From Streptomyces sp. DH24 (GTDB lineage: Bacteria; Actinomycetota; Actinomycetes; Streptomycetales; Streptomycetaceae), in assembly GCF_029813775.1 (NCBI RefSeq), contig NZ_JARVKW010000026.1, positions 1 to 64,000 on the forward strand: 64,000 bases of DNA. The letters are read 5' to 3'. Below, piece after piece: positions 51,894 through 60,989 of the stretch. The position numbers and the translations under genes were made by a program. Under the pieces are notes generated by a model. The model was given only the letters and a program-made list of their open reading frames with translations. It was not told where the DNA came from and made no database searches. Position 1 is the stretch's first letter. The number at the start of each line of letters is the position of its first letter.

Positions 51894-52271
51894 TCAGCCG
51901 GGCCCGTCGGCCAGGGCGTCCTCGAGGGTGGCATGAACGGTGAAGACCGCCTCAGCCCCCGTGATCTCGAACACCCGGGCCACCACCGGCTGCATGGCCA
52001 CGAGGTGCACCCCGCCGCCGCCGGACTCCGCCTTCAGCCTCGCGCCCAGCAGCACGTTGAGGCCAGTGGAGTCGCAGAACTCAAGACGTGAGCAGTCGAT
52101 GACCAGCCTTGTGAAGCCCTTGGCGATGCAGGCGTCGAGTGGCTCGCGCAACAGATCGGCGGTGTGGTGATCCAACTCACCCGCCGGGGTCACGACGGCA
52201 CTGGGGCCCTCTTCCCGCACCTCTACCAAGAGCCGGCCCGACTGTGCGCTGCCGACCGTCCCGCGGTCCAT
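51894..52271 (-). CDS. arsI: Anti-anti-sigma factor, STAS domain (ArsI)
   Basis: A 125-residue STAS protein of the SpoIIAA/RsbV type starting ATG 52271, with GGGAGAGAG upstream. The phosphorylatable Ser68 is in RLEFCDSTGLNVLLGARLKAE, and VVTPAGELDHHTADLLREPLD is the first strand-helix unit. Unphosphorylated, it should bind PrsI and free SigI. It lies between prsI (same strand) and sigI (divergent), so the three-gene module is complete. Confidence 0.9.
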   Translation of the reverse strand: MDRGTVGSAQSGRLLVEVREEGPSAVVTPAGELDHHTADLLREPLDACIAKGFTRLVIDCSRLEFCDSTGLNVLLGARLKAESGGGGVHLVAMQPVVARVFEITGAEAVFTVHATLEDALADGPG

Positions 52272-52372
52272 GCCGTCTCTCTCTCCCGACGTCGTCGCTG
52301 CTTGCTGACGCCCTCGAACACTACGCCTTCCGGCGGGGGTTCGACAGCCGAACAACCCCCTGGAACCGGACA

Positions 52373-52419
52373 TACCAGGATAGAACGCACTTGCGATCGC
52401 CCTGGTAAAGCGGGTAGGG
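52373..52419. promoter_or_regulatory. Inverted repeat and GGGTAG box before sigI
   Basis: TACCAGG (52373-52379) is inverted at CCTGGTA (52401-52407), and a GGGTAG box follows at about 52412-52417, resembling the -10 of SigB/SigF-type promoters (GGGTA). It could support autoregulation by SigI. The matching -35 is unclear. Confidence 0.3.
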
Positions 52420-52523
52420 CTAGTAAGGACACGTACCCGAACACGGCCGGCTTTGGAGGCGCCGCACACCGCAGTGCACGTACTGGCTTCGGCAGCCATA
52501 TGCCGAGAACGATGGAGGACATC

Positions 52524-53438
52524 ATGTCACCCCGGCTCGACGGATCGCCTACCCCCAAAGCGACGTCGGCATCCCCTCCGGAACATCCGGATCCCATCGA
52601 GCGCGACGACGTCGCCGCACTGGCGGACGACCTGCTCGCGGGACTTCCGGACATCCCCCCGTACGACGAGGTCGCACCGGACGACGCGCGAGCCCTGTCC
52701 AAGACCCTCTTCGAGCGCCTCGAGTCGCTGGAGGAAGGCACGTACGAGTACTCGTACGTGCGCAACACACTCGTCGAACTCAACCTCGCCCTGGTCAAGT
52801 TCGCCGCCTCCCGGTTCCGCTCCCGCAGCGAGCCGATGGAGGACATCATCCAGGTCGGCACCATCGGCCTGATCAAGGCGATCGACCGCTTCGAACTCAG
52901 CCGCGGTGTCGAGTTCCCCACTTTCGCGATGCCTACCATCATCGGCGAAATCAAGCGTTTCTTCCGCGACACCTCGTGGTCCGTGCGCGTGCCGCGCCGT
53001 CTGCAGGAGCTCCGGCTCGACCTGGCCAAGGCCGGTGACGAGCTCGCCCAGCAGCTGGACCGCGCGCCGACGGTGTCCGAACTGGCCGAGCGTCTGGGCA
53101 TCACCAACGACGAGGTCGTCGAGGGCATGGCGGCGTCCAACGCCTACACCGCCAGCTCCCTGGACGCGCAGCCGGAGGAGGACGACGCCGAGGGCACCCT
53201 CGCCGACCGCATCGGCTACGAGGACCACGGACTCGAAGGCATCGAGTACGTCGAGTCGTTGAAGCCCCTGATCGCCGAACTCCCGCCCCGGGACCGGAAG
53301 ATCCTCTCCCTCCGCTTCGTCGCGGGCATGACCCAGTCGGAGATCGGCGAAGAACTCGGCATCTCCCAGATGCACGTCTCGCGGCTGCTGTCCCGGACCC
53401 TGGTGCGGCTGCGCAAGGGACTGACCGTCGAGGAGTGA
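52524..53438 (+). CDS. sigI: SigB/SigF-family RNA polymerase sigma factor (SigI)
   Basis: A 304-residue group 3 sigma factor. ATG 52524 is set by GGAGGAC seven bases upstream; two other ATGs lie 12 and 24 bases before it. Region 2 shows VRNTLVELNLALVKFAASRF and MEDIIQVGTIGLIKAIDRFELSRGVEFPTFAMPTIIGEIKRFFRD. Region 3 has RAPTVSELAERLGITNDEVVEGM, and region 4 has ILSLRFVAGMTQSEIGEELGISQMHVSRLLSRTL. It is held inactive by PrsI and controlled by ArsI. Confidence 0.93.
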   Translation: MSPRLDGSPTPKATSASPPEHPDPIERDDVAALADDLLAGLPDIPPYDEVAPDDARALSKTLFERLESLEEGTYEYSYVRNTLVELNLALVKFAASRFRSRSEPMEDIIQVGTIGLIKAIDRFELSRGVEFPTFAMPTIIGEIKRFFRDTSWSVRVPRRLQELRLDLAKAGDELAQQLDRAPTVSELAERLGITNDEVVEGMAASNAYTASSLDAQPEEDDAEGTLADRIGYEDHGLEGIEYVESLKPLIAELPPRDRKILSLRFVAGMTQSEIGEELGISQMHVSRLLSRTLVRLRKGLTVEE

Positions 53439-53469
53439 CACCCGCCCGCGGTCGGCGCCCCAGACTTCC

Positions 53470-53506
53470 GGACAACCCGGCCCGACACGGGCCGGGTTGT
53501 CCTTTT
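53470..53506 (+). terminator. Intrinsic terminator after sigI
   Basis: A perfect 14-bp stem, GGACAACCCGGCCC (53470-53483) with GGGCCGGGTTGTCC (53489-53502), has a GACAC loop and is followed by TTTT. It is the most classical terminator in the window. Confidence 0.95.
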
Positions 53507-53698
53507 GGCGGCCGGCTCCGCGCCGTTCCGGCTTCCTCGGGGGCAGAACGCGCTTGCCCCGCGAAACCGTCGGGAGTTACCCGAAGAAACCCTTTCCTCC
53601 CCCCACACCTTCCTCCACTATGGGCACCGCCCTACCGGTCGGTACGTCTGGCCGCCGCGTCACACGTGGCCCGACGGGGCGGATGAGGAGGCAGCTGG

Positions 53699-55258
53699 AT
53701 GGCCCGGGTCGACGGGACCGACGACGACGCCCGCACCGGAGCCGGAGCGCACGCCGGCGTGTCCGACGCCCGGCTGACCGACCTGCTGCGCGCCGACACC
53801 GCCACCGCGTACCCGGCGCTGAGAGAGCTCCGGGCCAGACACAGCCCGTCCCTGCTGGCCTATGCCCGCCTGTGCACGGCGGGCGAGTCCTCGGCGCGGC
53901 AGCTCGCGGCCCACGCCTTCACGCAGGCCGCCCGCGAGATCGGGCGCGGCACCGACGCCGGGACACCGCTGCGGCACCGCCTCCTGCTGCTGGCCGGGGA
54001 GTCGGCGCGGAACTGGGCCGCCGACGACCGGTCCGGCGCGCTCGACCCGGGGCTGCTGCTCGTCCTGAACACCGCGGGCCCCAAAGGCCCCGTGCCGCCG
54101 CTGCTCACCGCGTTCCGCAACCTGTCGCCCCGGGCGCAGGGCCTCGTCTGGTACGGCGTCGTCGAGCAGGAGAGCACCGACCGCACCGCCGTCCTGCTCG
54201 GCGTCAACCGCGAGGACGTCGTGCGCGGCACGCCGGCCGCGCTCTGGACCCTGGCGCGGTCCTGTCTGCGGTCGCGGCTCGCCGGCTCCGACGACCCGCG
54301 CTGCGCGGACCTGCTGCGCCTCATCGAGGAGTCGGTACGGCAGGGCGGCCCCGGGGACAGCGCCGACCTGCACACCCACATGGCCCGCTGCCCGCACTGC
54401 ATCGCCGGTTACGAGGAGCAGTGCGCGCTGCGCGACAACCCGCGCACCACGCTGGCCGAGGGACTGCTGCCGTGGGCGGGCACGGCGTACGCGCGCGGCA
54501 GGGGGCCGGTGCCGCCGATGCCCGCGATCCGCGCGTCGGACGCGGTGTGGCCGGCGTCCCGTCGGTTCGCGCTGGCCTCGGCGGCCCTCGGCGTCGCCCT
54601 GGCCCCGCTGCTGCTGTTCCTGCTGAACAGCGGCGCCCCGGACCAGGAGCCGGTGGGCACCGGCGGCGGCCCGTCGAGCCCGCCGCCGGTGACGGTGACG
54701 GCCACGGTTCCGGTGTCGCCCACGGCCTCCCCGTCCACCTCGCCGTCGCCGTCGGTCTCGGCGACCTCCAGGTCCCCCTCGCCCTCGAAGAGTCCGGCAC
54801 CGACGCGGACCGCGCGCCCGGGGCCGACGCCGAAGCCGCCCGCGCCGGCGCATCCGCCGGGCGCCACCTACGCCCAGGTGGTGAACGCCGCGACCGGTCT
54901 CTGCCTCGACATCCGCGACGGCTATGTGGAGCGGGGCACGGACGTCGTCACGGCGCCCTGCTCGTCCTCCCCCACGCAGCGCTGGCGGGTCGACGCCGGG
55001 CGGGGCGTCGTGCAGTCGTACGCCGACCCCGGCTACTGCCTGGACAGCCGCGGTTCGGTGGAGCGGGGGGTCGGCATCTGGGAGTGCGCCTCGGTCGACG
55101 GGAGCAACGGCCTGAACCTGCGGTTCGCCGTCGACCACGAGGGCCGGATCCGCCCGGCGATCGCCTTCGACACGGCGGCGGCTCCGGACGCGTACGGGGT
55201 GGCGCTGCGCCCGCTGGACGGCGGCAGCGCGCAGCGGTGGCGGGCGGGAGCGCGCTGA
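53699..55258 (+). CDS. Sigma-like / zinc-finger / ricin-lectin fusion membrane protein
   Basis: A 519-residue protein. Residues about 25-185 resemble ECF sigma regions 2 and 4 (LLRADTATAYPALRELRARHSPSLLAYARL, then LSPRAQGLVWYGVVEQES and VLLGVNREDVVRGTPAAL). A zf-HC2-like HTHMARCPHCIAGY follows near 222-235, then a membrane span at about 280-302, and a Ser/Pro/Thr linker. The C-terminal ricin-type lectin (about 385-519) has ATGLCLDIRDGYVE and QRW repeats. It may couple an external sugar signal to transcription. Sigma activity is unproven. Confidence 0.75.
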   Translation: MARVDGTDDDARTGAGAHAGVSDARLTDLLRADTATAYPALRELRARHSPSLLAYARLCTAGESSARQLAAHAFTQAAREIGRGTDAGTPLRHRLLLLAGESARNWAADDRSGALDPGLLLVLNTAGPKGPVPPLLTAFRNLSPRAQGLVWYGVVEQESTDRTAVLLGVNREDVVRGTPAALWTLARSCLRSRLAGSDDPRCADLLRLIEESVRQGGPGDSADLHTHMARCPHCIAGYEEQCALRDNPRTTLAEGLLPWAGTAYARGRGPVPPMPAIRASDAVWPASRRFALASAALGVALAPLLLFLLNSGAPDQEPVGTGGGPSSPPPVTVTATVPVSPTASPSTSPSPSVSATSRSPSPSKSPAPTRTARPGPTPKPPAPAHPPGATYAQVVNAATGLCLDIRDGYVERGTDVVTAPCSSSPTQRWRVDAGRGVVQSYADPGYCLDSRGSVERGVGIWECASVDGSNGLNLRFAVDHEGRIRPAIAFDTAAAPDAYGVALRPLDGGSAQRWRAGAR

Positions 55259-55310
55259 GGCCCGGTGGGCCCGGGTCCGGTCGCGCAACCGCGTTCGCCG
55301 GCGCGGCCGT

Positions 55311-56483
55311 TCAGACGGCCCTGACGCCGGCGCGCCACACCTGGCTCACCAGCGGGACGCCCGGCCGGTAGGCCAGGTGGACGTGGCTGGGGGCGTCGAG
55401 GACGATCAGGTCGGCGCGGGCGCCCGGCGACAGGCGGCCGACGTCGGTGCGGCGCAGGGCCGCGGCGCCGCCTGCCGTGGCGGACCACACCGCCTCGTCG
55501 GGCGTCATCCCCATGTCCCGTACGGCGAGCGCGACGCAGAACGGCACGGAGGACGTGAACGACGATCCGGGGTTGCAGTCCGTGGACAGCGCGACCGTGA
55601 CACCGGCGTCGAGCAGCCGGCGCGCGTCGGGCCACTCGGCGCGGGTGGAGAACTCGGCGCCGGGCAGCAGCGTCGCGACGGTGTTCCCGCTCGCCAGGGC
55701 GTCCACGTCGGCGTCGGTGAGGTGGGTGCAGTGGTCGGCGCTGGCCGCGTCGAGTTCGACGGCGAGCCGCACGCCGGGGCCGTAGGAGAGCTGGTTGGCG
55801 TGGACGCGCGGATGCAGGCCCTTCGCCTTCCCCGCGGTGAGGACGGCGCGGGCCTGGTCGCCGTCGAAGGCGCCCTTCTCGCAGAAGACGTCGATCCAAC
55901 GGGCGTACGGCGCGCAGGCGTCGAGCATCTCGCCGGTGACGAGGGCGACGTAGGCGGCCGGGTCGTCGGCGTGGTCCGGGGAGACGATGTGGGCGCCGAG
56001 GAAGGTGACCTCGTCGGTGTGGGCGGCGGCGATGCGCAGGGCGCGGGCCTCGTCCTCGACCGTCAGGCCGTAGCCCGACTTCGTCTCGAAGGTGGTCGTG
56101 CCCTGGCGCAGGGCCTCGGCGAGGTAACGGGTGAGGTTGGCCTCCAGTTCCGCGTCGGTGGCGGCGCGGGTGGCGGCGACGGTGGTGCGGATGCCGCCCG
56201 CGCTGTAGGGGCGGCCGGACATGCGGGCATTGAACTCTGCGGTGCGGTCGCCCGCGAAGACCAGGTGGGAGTGGGAGTCCACGAAGCCCGGGAGCACCGC
56301 CCGGCCGCCGGCGTCGACCCGGTTGTCAGTGGCGGGTGCTTTGCTTGATTCACCGGTCCACGCGACCCGGTCGCCGTCGAGGACGACGGCCGCGTCGTGG
56401 ACCAGTCCGAGGGGGGAGCCGTCACCGAGGGAGGGGTCGTTGGTGACCAGCGTGGCGATGTTGGTGATGACGGTGCTGCTCAT
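55311..56483 (-). CDS. hutI: Imidazolonepropionase
   Basis: A 390-residue amidohydrolase opening MSSTVITNIATLVTNDPSLG. It hydrolyses 4-imidazolone-5-propionate to N-formimidoyl-L-glutamate, the third step of histidine breakdown. The metal site is in LPGFVDSHSHLVFAGDRTAEF, and YGLTVEDEARALRIAAAH, HRVHANQL-like LHPRVHANQLSYG and ALSTDCNPGSS are conserved. It is the last gene of the leftward hut operon and lies 47 bases after hutF. Confidence 0.96.
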   Translation of the reverse strand: MSSTVITNIATLVTNDPSLGDGSPLGLVHDAAVVLDGDRVAWTGESSKAPATDNRVDAGGRAVLPGFVDSHSHLVFAGDRTAEFNARMSGRPYSAGGIRTTVAATRAATDAELEANLTRYLAEALRQGTTTFETKSGYGLTVEDEARALRIAAAHTDEVTFLGAHIVSPDHADDPAAYVALVTGEMLDACAPYARWIDVFCEKGAFDGDQARAVLTAGKAKGLHPRVHANQLSYGPGVRLAVELDAASADHCTHLTDADVDALASGNTVATLLPGAEFSTRAEWPDARRLLDAGVTVALSTDCNPGSSFTSSVPFCVALAVRDMGMTPDEAVWSATAGGAAALRRTDVGRLSPGARADLIVLDAPSHVHLAYRPGVPLVSQVWRAGVRAV

Positions 56484-56530
56484 GGCGTCCTCGTGGGTGG
56501 CGGTGCGGGGGGCGTCGGTGGTCGCTCGGG

Positions 56531-57871
56531 TCAGGCGCGCAGGTGGTCCACGGCCCGCGCCAGGGCCTCGGGCACGTCGGGTACGAGGGTGTGGGCCCCG
56601 TCGCGTACGACGTGCCGTCCGCCGACGACCGTGTGCCGTACGTCGGCCGCGGTCGCGGCGAATACGGCCGTCTCGGCGCCGAGCCGGGGCAGCGGTCCCG
56701 CCGTTCTGACCGAGTCCAGCGCGATCGTCGTGAGGTCGGCGAGCGCGCCGCTCTCGATGCTGCCCGCCTCCGTCCAGCCGAGGGCGGCGTGGCCGTCGGC
56801 GGTGGCGGCCCGCAGCAGGGCGGCGGCGGTCCAGTGGCCGCGGGTGCGGGTGCGCAGGCGCTCGTTCAGTTCCATCGCGCGGGCCTCTTCGAGCAGGTCG
56901 ACGACGGCATGGCTGTCGGAGCCGAGCGACAGCGGGGACCCGGCCCGCTGGAGGGCGGCGGCGGGTCCGATGCCGTCGGCGAGGTCGCGTTCGGTGGTGG
57001 GGCACATGCAGGTGCCGGTGCCGCTGCCGCCGATCAGCGCGATGTCCTCGTCGGTGAGGTGCGTGTTGTGGACGCCGGTGGTGCGGGCGCCGAGCACGCC
57101 GTGGTCGGCGAGGAGCTGGCTCGGGGTGCGGCCGTGGGCCGCCCGGCAGGCGTCGTTCTCGGCGGTCTGCTCGGACAGGTGCACGTGCAGCGGGGCCCGC
57201 CGCTCCTCGGCCCACCGGGCCACGGTCGCCAGCTGACCGGCGGGCACGGCCCGTACGGAGTGGATCGCCGCGCCGATCCTCGCGTGATCTTGTTCCTTGA
57301 GAAGTGAACAGCGTTCTGCCCAGGCGTCCGCCGTGCCGTCGGAGAAGCGCGTCTGGTGGGTGTTCGGCGGCTCGCCGAAGCCGGAGGACAGGTAGCAGGT
57401 GTCGAGGAGGGTGATGCGGATGCCGGCCTCGGCGGCTGCCGCGACGAGCGCCTCGCCCATGGCGTTCGGGTCGGCATAAGGGGTGCCGCCCGGGGCGTGG
57501 TGGACGTAGTGGAACTCGCCGACGGCGGTGATGCCGGCCAGGGCCATCTCGGCGTAGGCGGCGCGGGCCAGCGCGTGGTAGGTGTCCGGGGTCAGCCGGT
57601 CGGCGACGGAGTACATGACCTCGCGCCAGGTCCAGAAGGTCCCGGAGCCCACCTGGACGGTGCCGCGCAGGGCGCGGTGGAAGGCGTGGCTGTGGGCGTT
57701 GGCGAGGCCGGGCAGGGTGAGTCCGCGCAGGATCTCGGCGCCGGGCGGCGGGGCCGGGGTGCCGGTGCGGACGGCGGCGATGCGGCCGTCCCGGACGTCG
57801 ACGGCCACCCCCGGCTCGACGTTGCCGCCGAGCCAGGCGTGTTCGAGCCAGTAGGTCGTCGGGGATGTCAC
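56531..57871 (-). CDS. hutF: Formimidoylglutamate deiminase
   Basis: A 446-residue amidohydrolase that removes ammonia from N-formimidoyl-L-glutamate to give N-formyl-L-glutamate. The zinc site is in LPGLANAHSHAFHRALRGTVQ, with LHVHLSEQTAEND, GVHNTHLTDEDIALIGGSGTG and PLSLGSDSHAVVDLLEEAR. GTG 57871 overlaps the M20 gene stop by four bases (GTGA). Its presence means this organism uses the deiminase route, which needs a formylglutamate hydrolase. Confidence 0.94.
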   Translation of the reverse strand: MTSPTTYWLEHAWLGGNVEPGVAVDVRDGRIAAVRTGTPAPPPGAEILRGLTLPGLANAHSHAFHRALRGTVQVGSGTFWTWREVMYSVADRLTPDTYHALARAAYAEMALAGITAVGEFHYVHHAPGGTPYADPNAMGEALVAAAAEAGIRITLLDTCYLSSGFGEPPNTHQTRFSDGTADAWAERCSLLKEQDHARIGAAIHSVRAVPAGQLATVARWAEERRAPLHVHLSEQTAENDACRAAHGRTPSQLLADHGVLGARTTGVHNTHLTDEDIALIGGSGTGTCMCPTTERDLADGIGPAAALQRAGSPLSLGSDSHAVVDLLEEARAMELNERLRTRTRGHWTAAALLRAATADGHAALGWTEAGSIESGALADLTTIALDSVRTAGPLPRLGAETAVFAATAADVRHTVVGGRHVVRDGAHTLVPDVPEALARAVDHLRA

Positions 57872-59187
57872 CTGCAGGCCAGCCCTTCCAGTACGTCGGC
57901 GAGTGCGAGCACCCCGGCCACGCAGTCGTCCTCGGCGGCGGACTCGGCCGGGGAGTGCGAGACGCCCGTGGGGTTGCGCACGAACAGCATGGCGGTCGGG
58001 ACGCGCCCGGACAGGATCCCGGCGTCGTGTCCCGCGCCCGTGCCGAGGACGGGCACCTTGAGGTCGGTGTCCGTGCCGAGGATGCGGGTGAGTTCGTCGC
58101 GCAGGGCATGGTCGAACTCGACGACGGGCGTGAACGACTCCCGGACGACGTCGAGGTCGACGCCGTGCGCGGCGGCGTACTCGCGGGCGGCCTTCTCGAC
58201 GCCGCCGACCACGGTGTCGAGGGCGGCCTGGTCGGCGGCGCGGGAGTCGAGCCAGCCGCGCACCAGGGAGGGGATCGCGTTGACGCCGTTGGGCTCCACG
58301 GCGATCTTCCCGAAGGTGGCGACGGCACCGGCGAGTTCGGCCTCGCGCCGGGCGGCGAGCACGGTTTCGGCGTACGACAGCATGGGGTCGCGCCGGTCGG
58401 CGAGGCGGGTGGTGCCGGCGTGGTTGGCCTCGCCGCGGAAGTCGAACCGCCAGCGTCCGTGCGGCCAGATGGCGCTCGCGACGCCGACCGGGTCGCCGGA
58501 CAGGTCGAGGGCGCGGCCCTGTTCGACGTGCAGTTCCACGAAGGCGCCGATGCGGTCCAGCCGCTCCGGGTCGGGCCCGATGGCGTCGGGGTCGTATCCG
58601 GCGGCCTCCATGGCGCGCGGCAGGGTGACGCCGTCGCCGTCGGTCAGCCGGTGGGCCTGCTCGACGGTGAGCTGCCCCGCGGTGAGCCGGGACCCGACGC
58701 AGGCGAGGCCGAAGCGGGCGCCCTCCTCGTCACCGAAGTTGACGATGCCGAGCGGCTTGGTGAACCGCGCTCCCCTGCCGCGCAGTTCGTCCAGCGCGGC
58801 GAAGGAGGACACCACCCCGAGGGGCCCGTCGAAGGCTCCGCCGTCGGGTACGGAGTCGAGGTGCGAGCCCGTGACCACGGCGTCCCCGTCGGCGGGGTCC
58901 CCGGCCCAGGCCCACTGGTTCCCGTTCCGGTCGACCTCGTAGGCCAGCCCGCGGGCCTCGGCCTGCGCCCGGAACCAGGCACGGCAGTCGGCGTCGGCCC
59001 CGGTCCAGGCGAAGCGCCGGTACCCCTGCGACGCGGAGTGCCGCCCGAGGGGAAGCAGCTCGCGCCACATCTGGTGGAAGGAGGAGCCGCCACCGGAGAC
59101 GGCCGGGCTGCCACCGGAGACGGCCGGGGTCCCGCCGGAGACGGCCGCCGTGTCGCCGGGTCCGGCCGGGGTGTCGTCGTGCTTCAC
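57868..59187 (-). CDS. M20 amidohydrolase (annotated type: allantoate amidohydrolase)
   Basis: A 439-residue M20/hydantoinase-carbamoylase family enzyme. Metal ligands are visible in VTGSHLDSVPDGGAFDGPLG, IVNFGDEEGARFG, AFVELHVEQGRALD and GTGAGHDAGIL. The N-terminus has three VSGG(T/S)PA repeats. Such enzymes are usually called allantoate amidohydrolases, but the gene is coupled by four-base overlaps to both hutU and hutF. I infer that it acts on formylglutamate or a similar Hut intermediate, in place of hutG. Confidence 0.85.
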   Translation of the reverse strand: MKHDDTPAGPGDTAAVSGGTPAVSGGSPAVSGGGSSFHQMWRELLPLGRHSASQGYRRFAWTGADADCRAWFRAQAEARGLAYEVDRNGNQWAWAGDPADGDAVVTGSHLDSVPDGGAFDGPLGVVSSFAALDELRGRGARFTKPLGIVNFGDEEGARFGLACVGSRLTAGQLTVEQAHRLTDGDGVTLPRAMEAAGYDPDAIGPDPERLDRIGAFVELHVEQGRALDLSGDPVGVASAIWPHGRWRFDFRGEANHAGTTRLADRRDPMLSYAETVLAARREAELAGAVATFGKIAVEPNGVNAIPSLVRGWLDSRAADQAALDTVVGGVEKAAREYAAAHGVDLDVVRESFTPVVEFDHALRDELTRILGTDTDLKVPVLGTGAGHDAGILSGRVPTAMLFVRNPTGVSHSPAESAAEDDCVAGVLALADVLEGLACR

Positions 59188-60848
59188 GCGTCGTCACCCT
59201 CGCGCATGGGCACCCGCACGCCCCGCTCCGCCGCGACGGTGTCCGCGATGTCGTACCCGGCGTCCACGTGCCGGATGACGCCCATCCCGGGGTCGTTCGT
59301 CAGCACGCGCCGGATCTTCTCGCCCGCCAGCGCCGTGCCGTCGGCCACCGTGACCTGCCCGGCGTGGATCGAGCGCCCCATGCCGACGCCACCGCCGTGG
59401 TGCAGCGACACCCAGGACGCGCCCGAGGCGACGTTCACCATGGCGTTCAGCAGCGGCCAGTCCGCGATCGCGTCGGACCCGTCGAGCATGGCCTCGGTCT
59501 CCCGGTACGGGGAGGCGACGGAACCGCAGTCGAGGTGGTCGCGGCCGATGACGACCGGTGCCTTCAGCGTGCCGTCGGCGACCATCTCGTTGAACCGCTC
59601 GCCGGCCTTGTCCCGCTCGCCGTAGCCGAGCCAGCAGATCCGGGCGGGCAGTCCCTGGAAGTGGACGCGCTCGCCGGCCATCTTGATCCAGCGGGCCAGC
59701 GACTCGTTCTCCGGGAAGAGGTCGAGGATCGCCTTGTCCGTGCGGGCGATGTCACCCGGGTCGCCGGACAGGGCGGCCCAGCGGAACGGGCCCTTGCCCT
59801 CGCAGAACAGCGGACGGATGTAGGCGGGGACGAAGCCGGGGAAGGCGAACGCCCGGTCGTACCCGGCGAGTTTGGCCTCGCCGCGGATGGAGTTGCCGTA
59901 GTCGAAGACCTCGGCGCCGGCGTCCATGAAGCCGACCATGGCCTCGACGTGCCGGGCCATCGACTCGCGGGCCCGGGTGGTGAAGCCGGCCGGGTCCTTC
60001 GCCGCGTAGGAGGCCATGTCGTCGAAGTCGACGCCGACCGGCAGGTAGGACAGCGGGTCGTGCGCGGAGGTCTGGTCGGTGACGATGTCGATGGGGGCGC
60101 CCATGGCGAGCAGCTGGGGGACGAGCTCGGCGGCGTTGCCGAGGACGCCGATGGACAGCGGCCGGCGCTGGTCGCGGGCCTCGGTGGCGAGCCGGAGCGC
60201 GTGGTCGAGGGAGTCCGCCCTGACGTCGAGGTAGCGGTGCTCGATGCGGCGGTCGATGGCGCGGGGGTCGCAGTCGACGCAGATCGCCACACCGTCGTTC
60301 ATGGTCACGGCGAGGGGCTGGGCGCCGCCCATGCCGCCGAGGCCGGCGGTGAGGGTGATGGTCCCGGCGAGGGTGCCGCCGAACTTCTTCGCGGCGACGG
60401 CGGCGAACGTCTCGTAGGTGCCCTGGAGGATGCCCTGGGTGCCGATGTAGATCCAGGAGCCGGCGGTCATCTGCCCGTACATGGTCAGGCCGAGCTGCTC
60501 CAGGCGGCGGAACTCCTCCCAGGTGGCCCAGTCGCCGACGAGGTTGGAGTTGGCGATGAGCACGCGCGGGGCCCACTCGTGGGTCTGCATGACGCCGACC
60601 GGGCGGCCCGACTGGACGAGCATCGTCTCGTCCTGCTTGAGGGTGCGCAGCGTGCGGACCATGGCGTCGAAGGAGCGCCAGTCGCGGGCGGCCTTGCCGG
60701 TGCCGCCGTAGACGACGAGCTTGTCCGGGTGCTCGGCGACCTCGGGGTCGAGGTTGTTCTGCAGCATCCGCAGGGCGGCTTCCTGCTGCCATCCCAGGGC
60801 GCTCTTCTCCGTGCCGCGCGGTGATCGGACGGGGCGGGGTCCTGACAT
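59184..60848 (-). CDS. hutU: Urocanate hydratase
   Basis: A 554-residue urocanase that converts urocanate to imidazolonepropionate with tightly bound NAD+. VVYGGTGKAARDWRSFDAMVRTL and GTLAGTITLTAGLGGMGGAQPLAVTMNDGVAI are NAD-binding, and the catalytic-region cysteine is in LPARICWLGYGERDKAG. The C-terminal DHLDCGSVASPYRETEAM and WVSLHHGGGVGMGRSIHAG are diagnostic. It is the first gene of the leftward hut operon; no hutH is present in the window. Confidence 0.97.
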   Translation of the reverse strand: MSGPRPVRSPRGTEKSALGWQQEAALRMLQNNLDPEVAEHPDKLVVYGGTGKAARDWRSFDAMVRTLRTLKQDETMLVQSGRPVGVMQTHEWAPRVLIANSNLVGDWATWEEFRRLEQLGLTMYGQMTAGSWIYIGTQGILQGTYETFAAVAAKKFGGTLAGTITLTAGLGGMGGAQPLAVTMNDGVAICVDCDPRAIDRRIEHRYLDVRADSLDHALRLATEARDQRRPLSIGVLGNAAELVPQLLAMGAPIDIVTDQTSAHDPLSYLPVGVDFDDMASYAAKDPAGFTTRARESMARHVEAMVGFMDAGAEVFDYGNSIRGEAKLAGYDRAFAFPGFVPAYIRPLFCEGKGPFRWAALSGDPGDIARTDKAILDLFPENESLARWIKMAGERVHFQGLPARICWLGYGERDKAGERFNEMVADGTLKAPVVIGRDHLDCGSVASPYRETEAMLDGSDAIADWPLLNAMVNVASGASWVSLHHGGGVGMGRSIHAGQVTVADGTALAGEKIRRVLTNDPGMGVIRHVDAGYDIADTVAAERGVRVPMREGDDA

Positions 60849-60912
60849 GGTGTGCCTCCCAGCGGACGGTGCGTGCGGTCTGCGGCCGCACTGTGTTGCT
60901 ACGGATATTCAC

Positions 60913-60941
60913 ATCCTGACTTGATGAATAGAACTAGTCAA
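60913..60941 (-). promoter_or_regulatory. hut operon promoter with overlapping dyad
   Basis: The minus strand has TTGACT (60936-60941), a 17-nt spacer and CAGGAT (60913-60918), giving a leader of about 58 nt to the hutU ATG. An imperfect AT-rich dyad (TTGAT...AGTCAA, 60921-60941) covers the -35 and spacer and could be the operator of a hut regulator. Confidence 0.6.
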
Positions 60942-60989
60942 TACAGTCGTGCGCCAGCGGCGGCGCGTCGCGGATGTTTGGCTGGAGTC

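Noticed and set aside
56531..60848. Purine (allantoin) catabolism cluster suggested by the allantoate amidohydrolase-like gene
   Set aside because: No allantoinase, uricase or ureidoglycolate gene is nearby, and both flanks are histidine-utilisation genes joined by overlapping codons.
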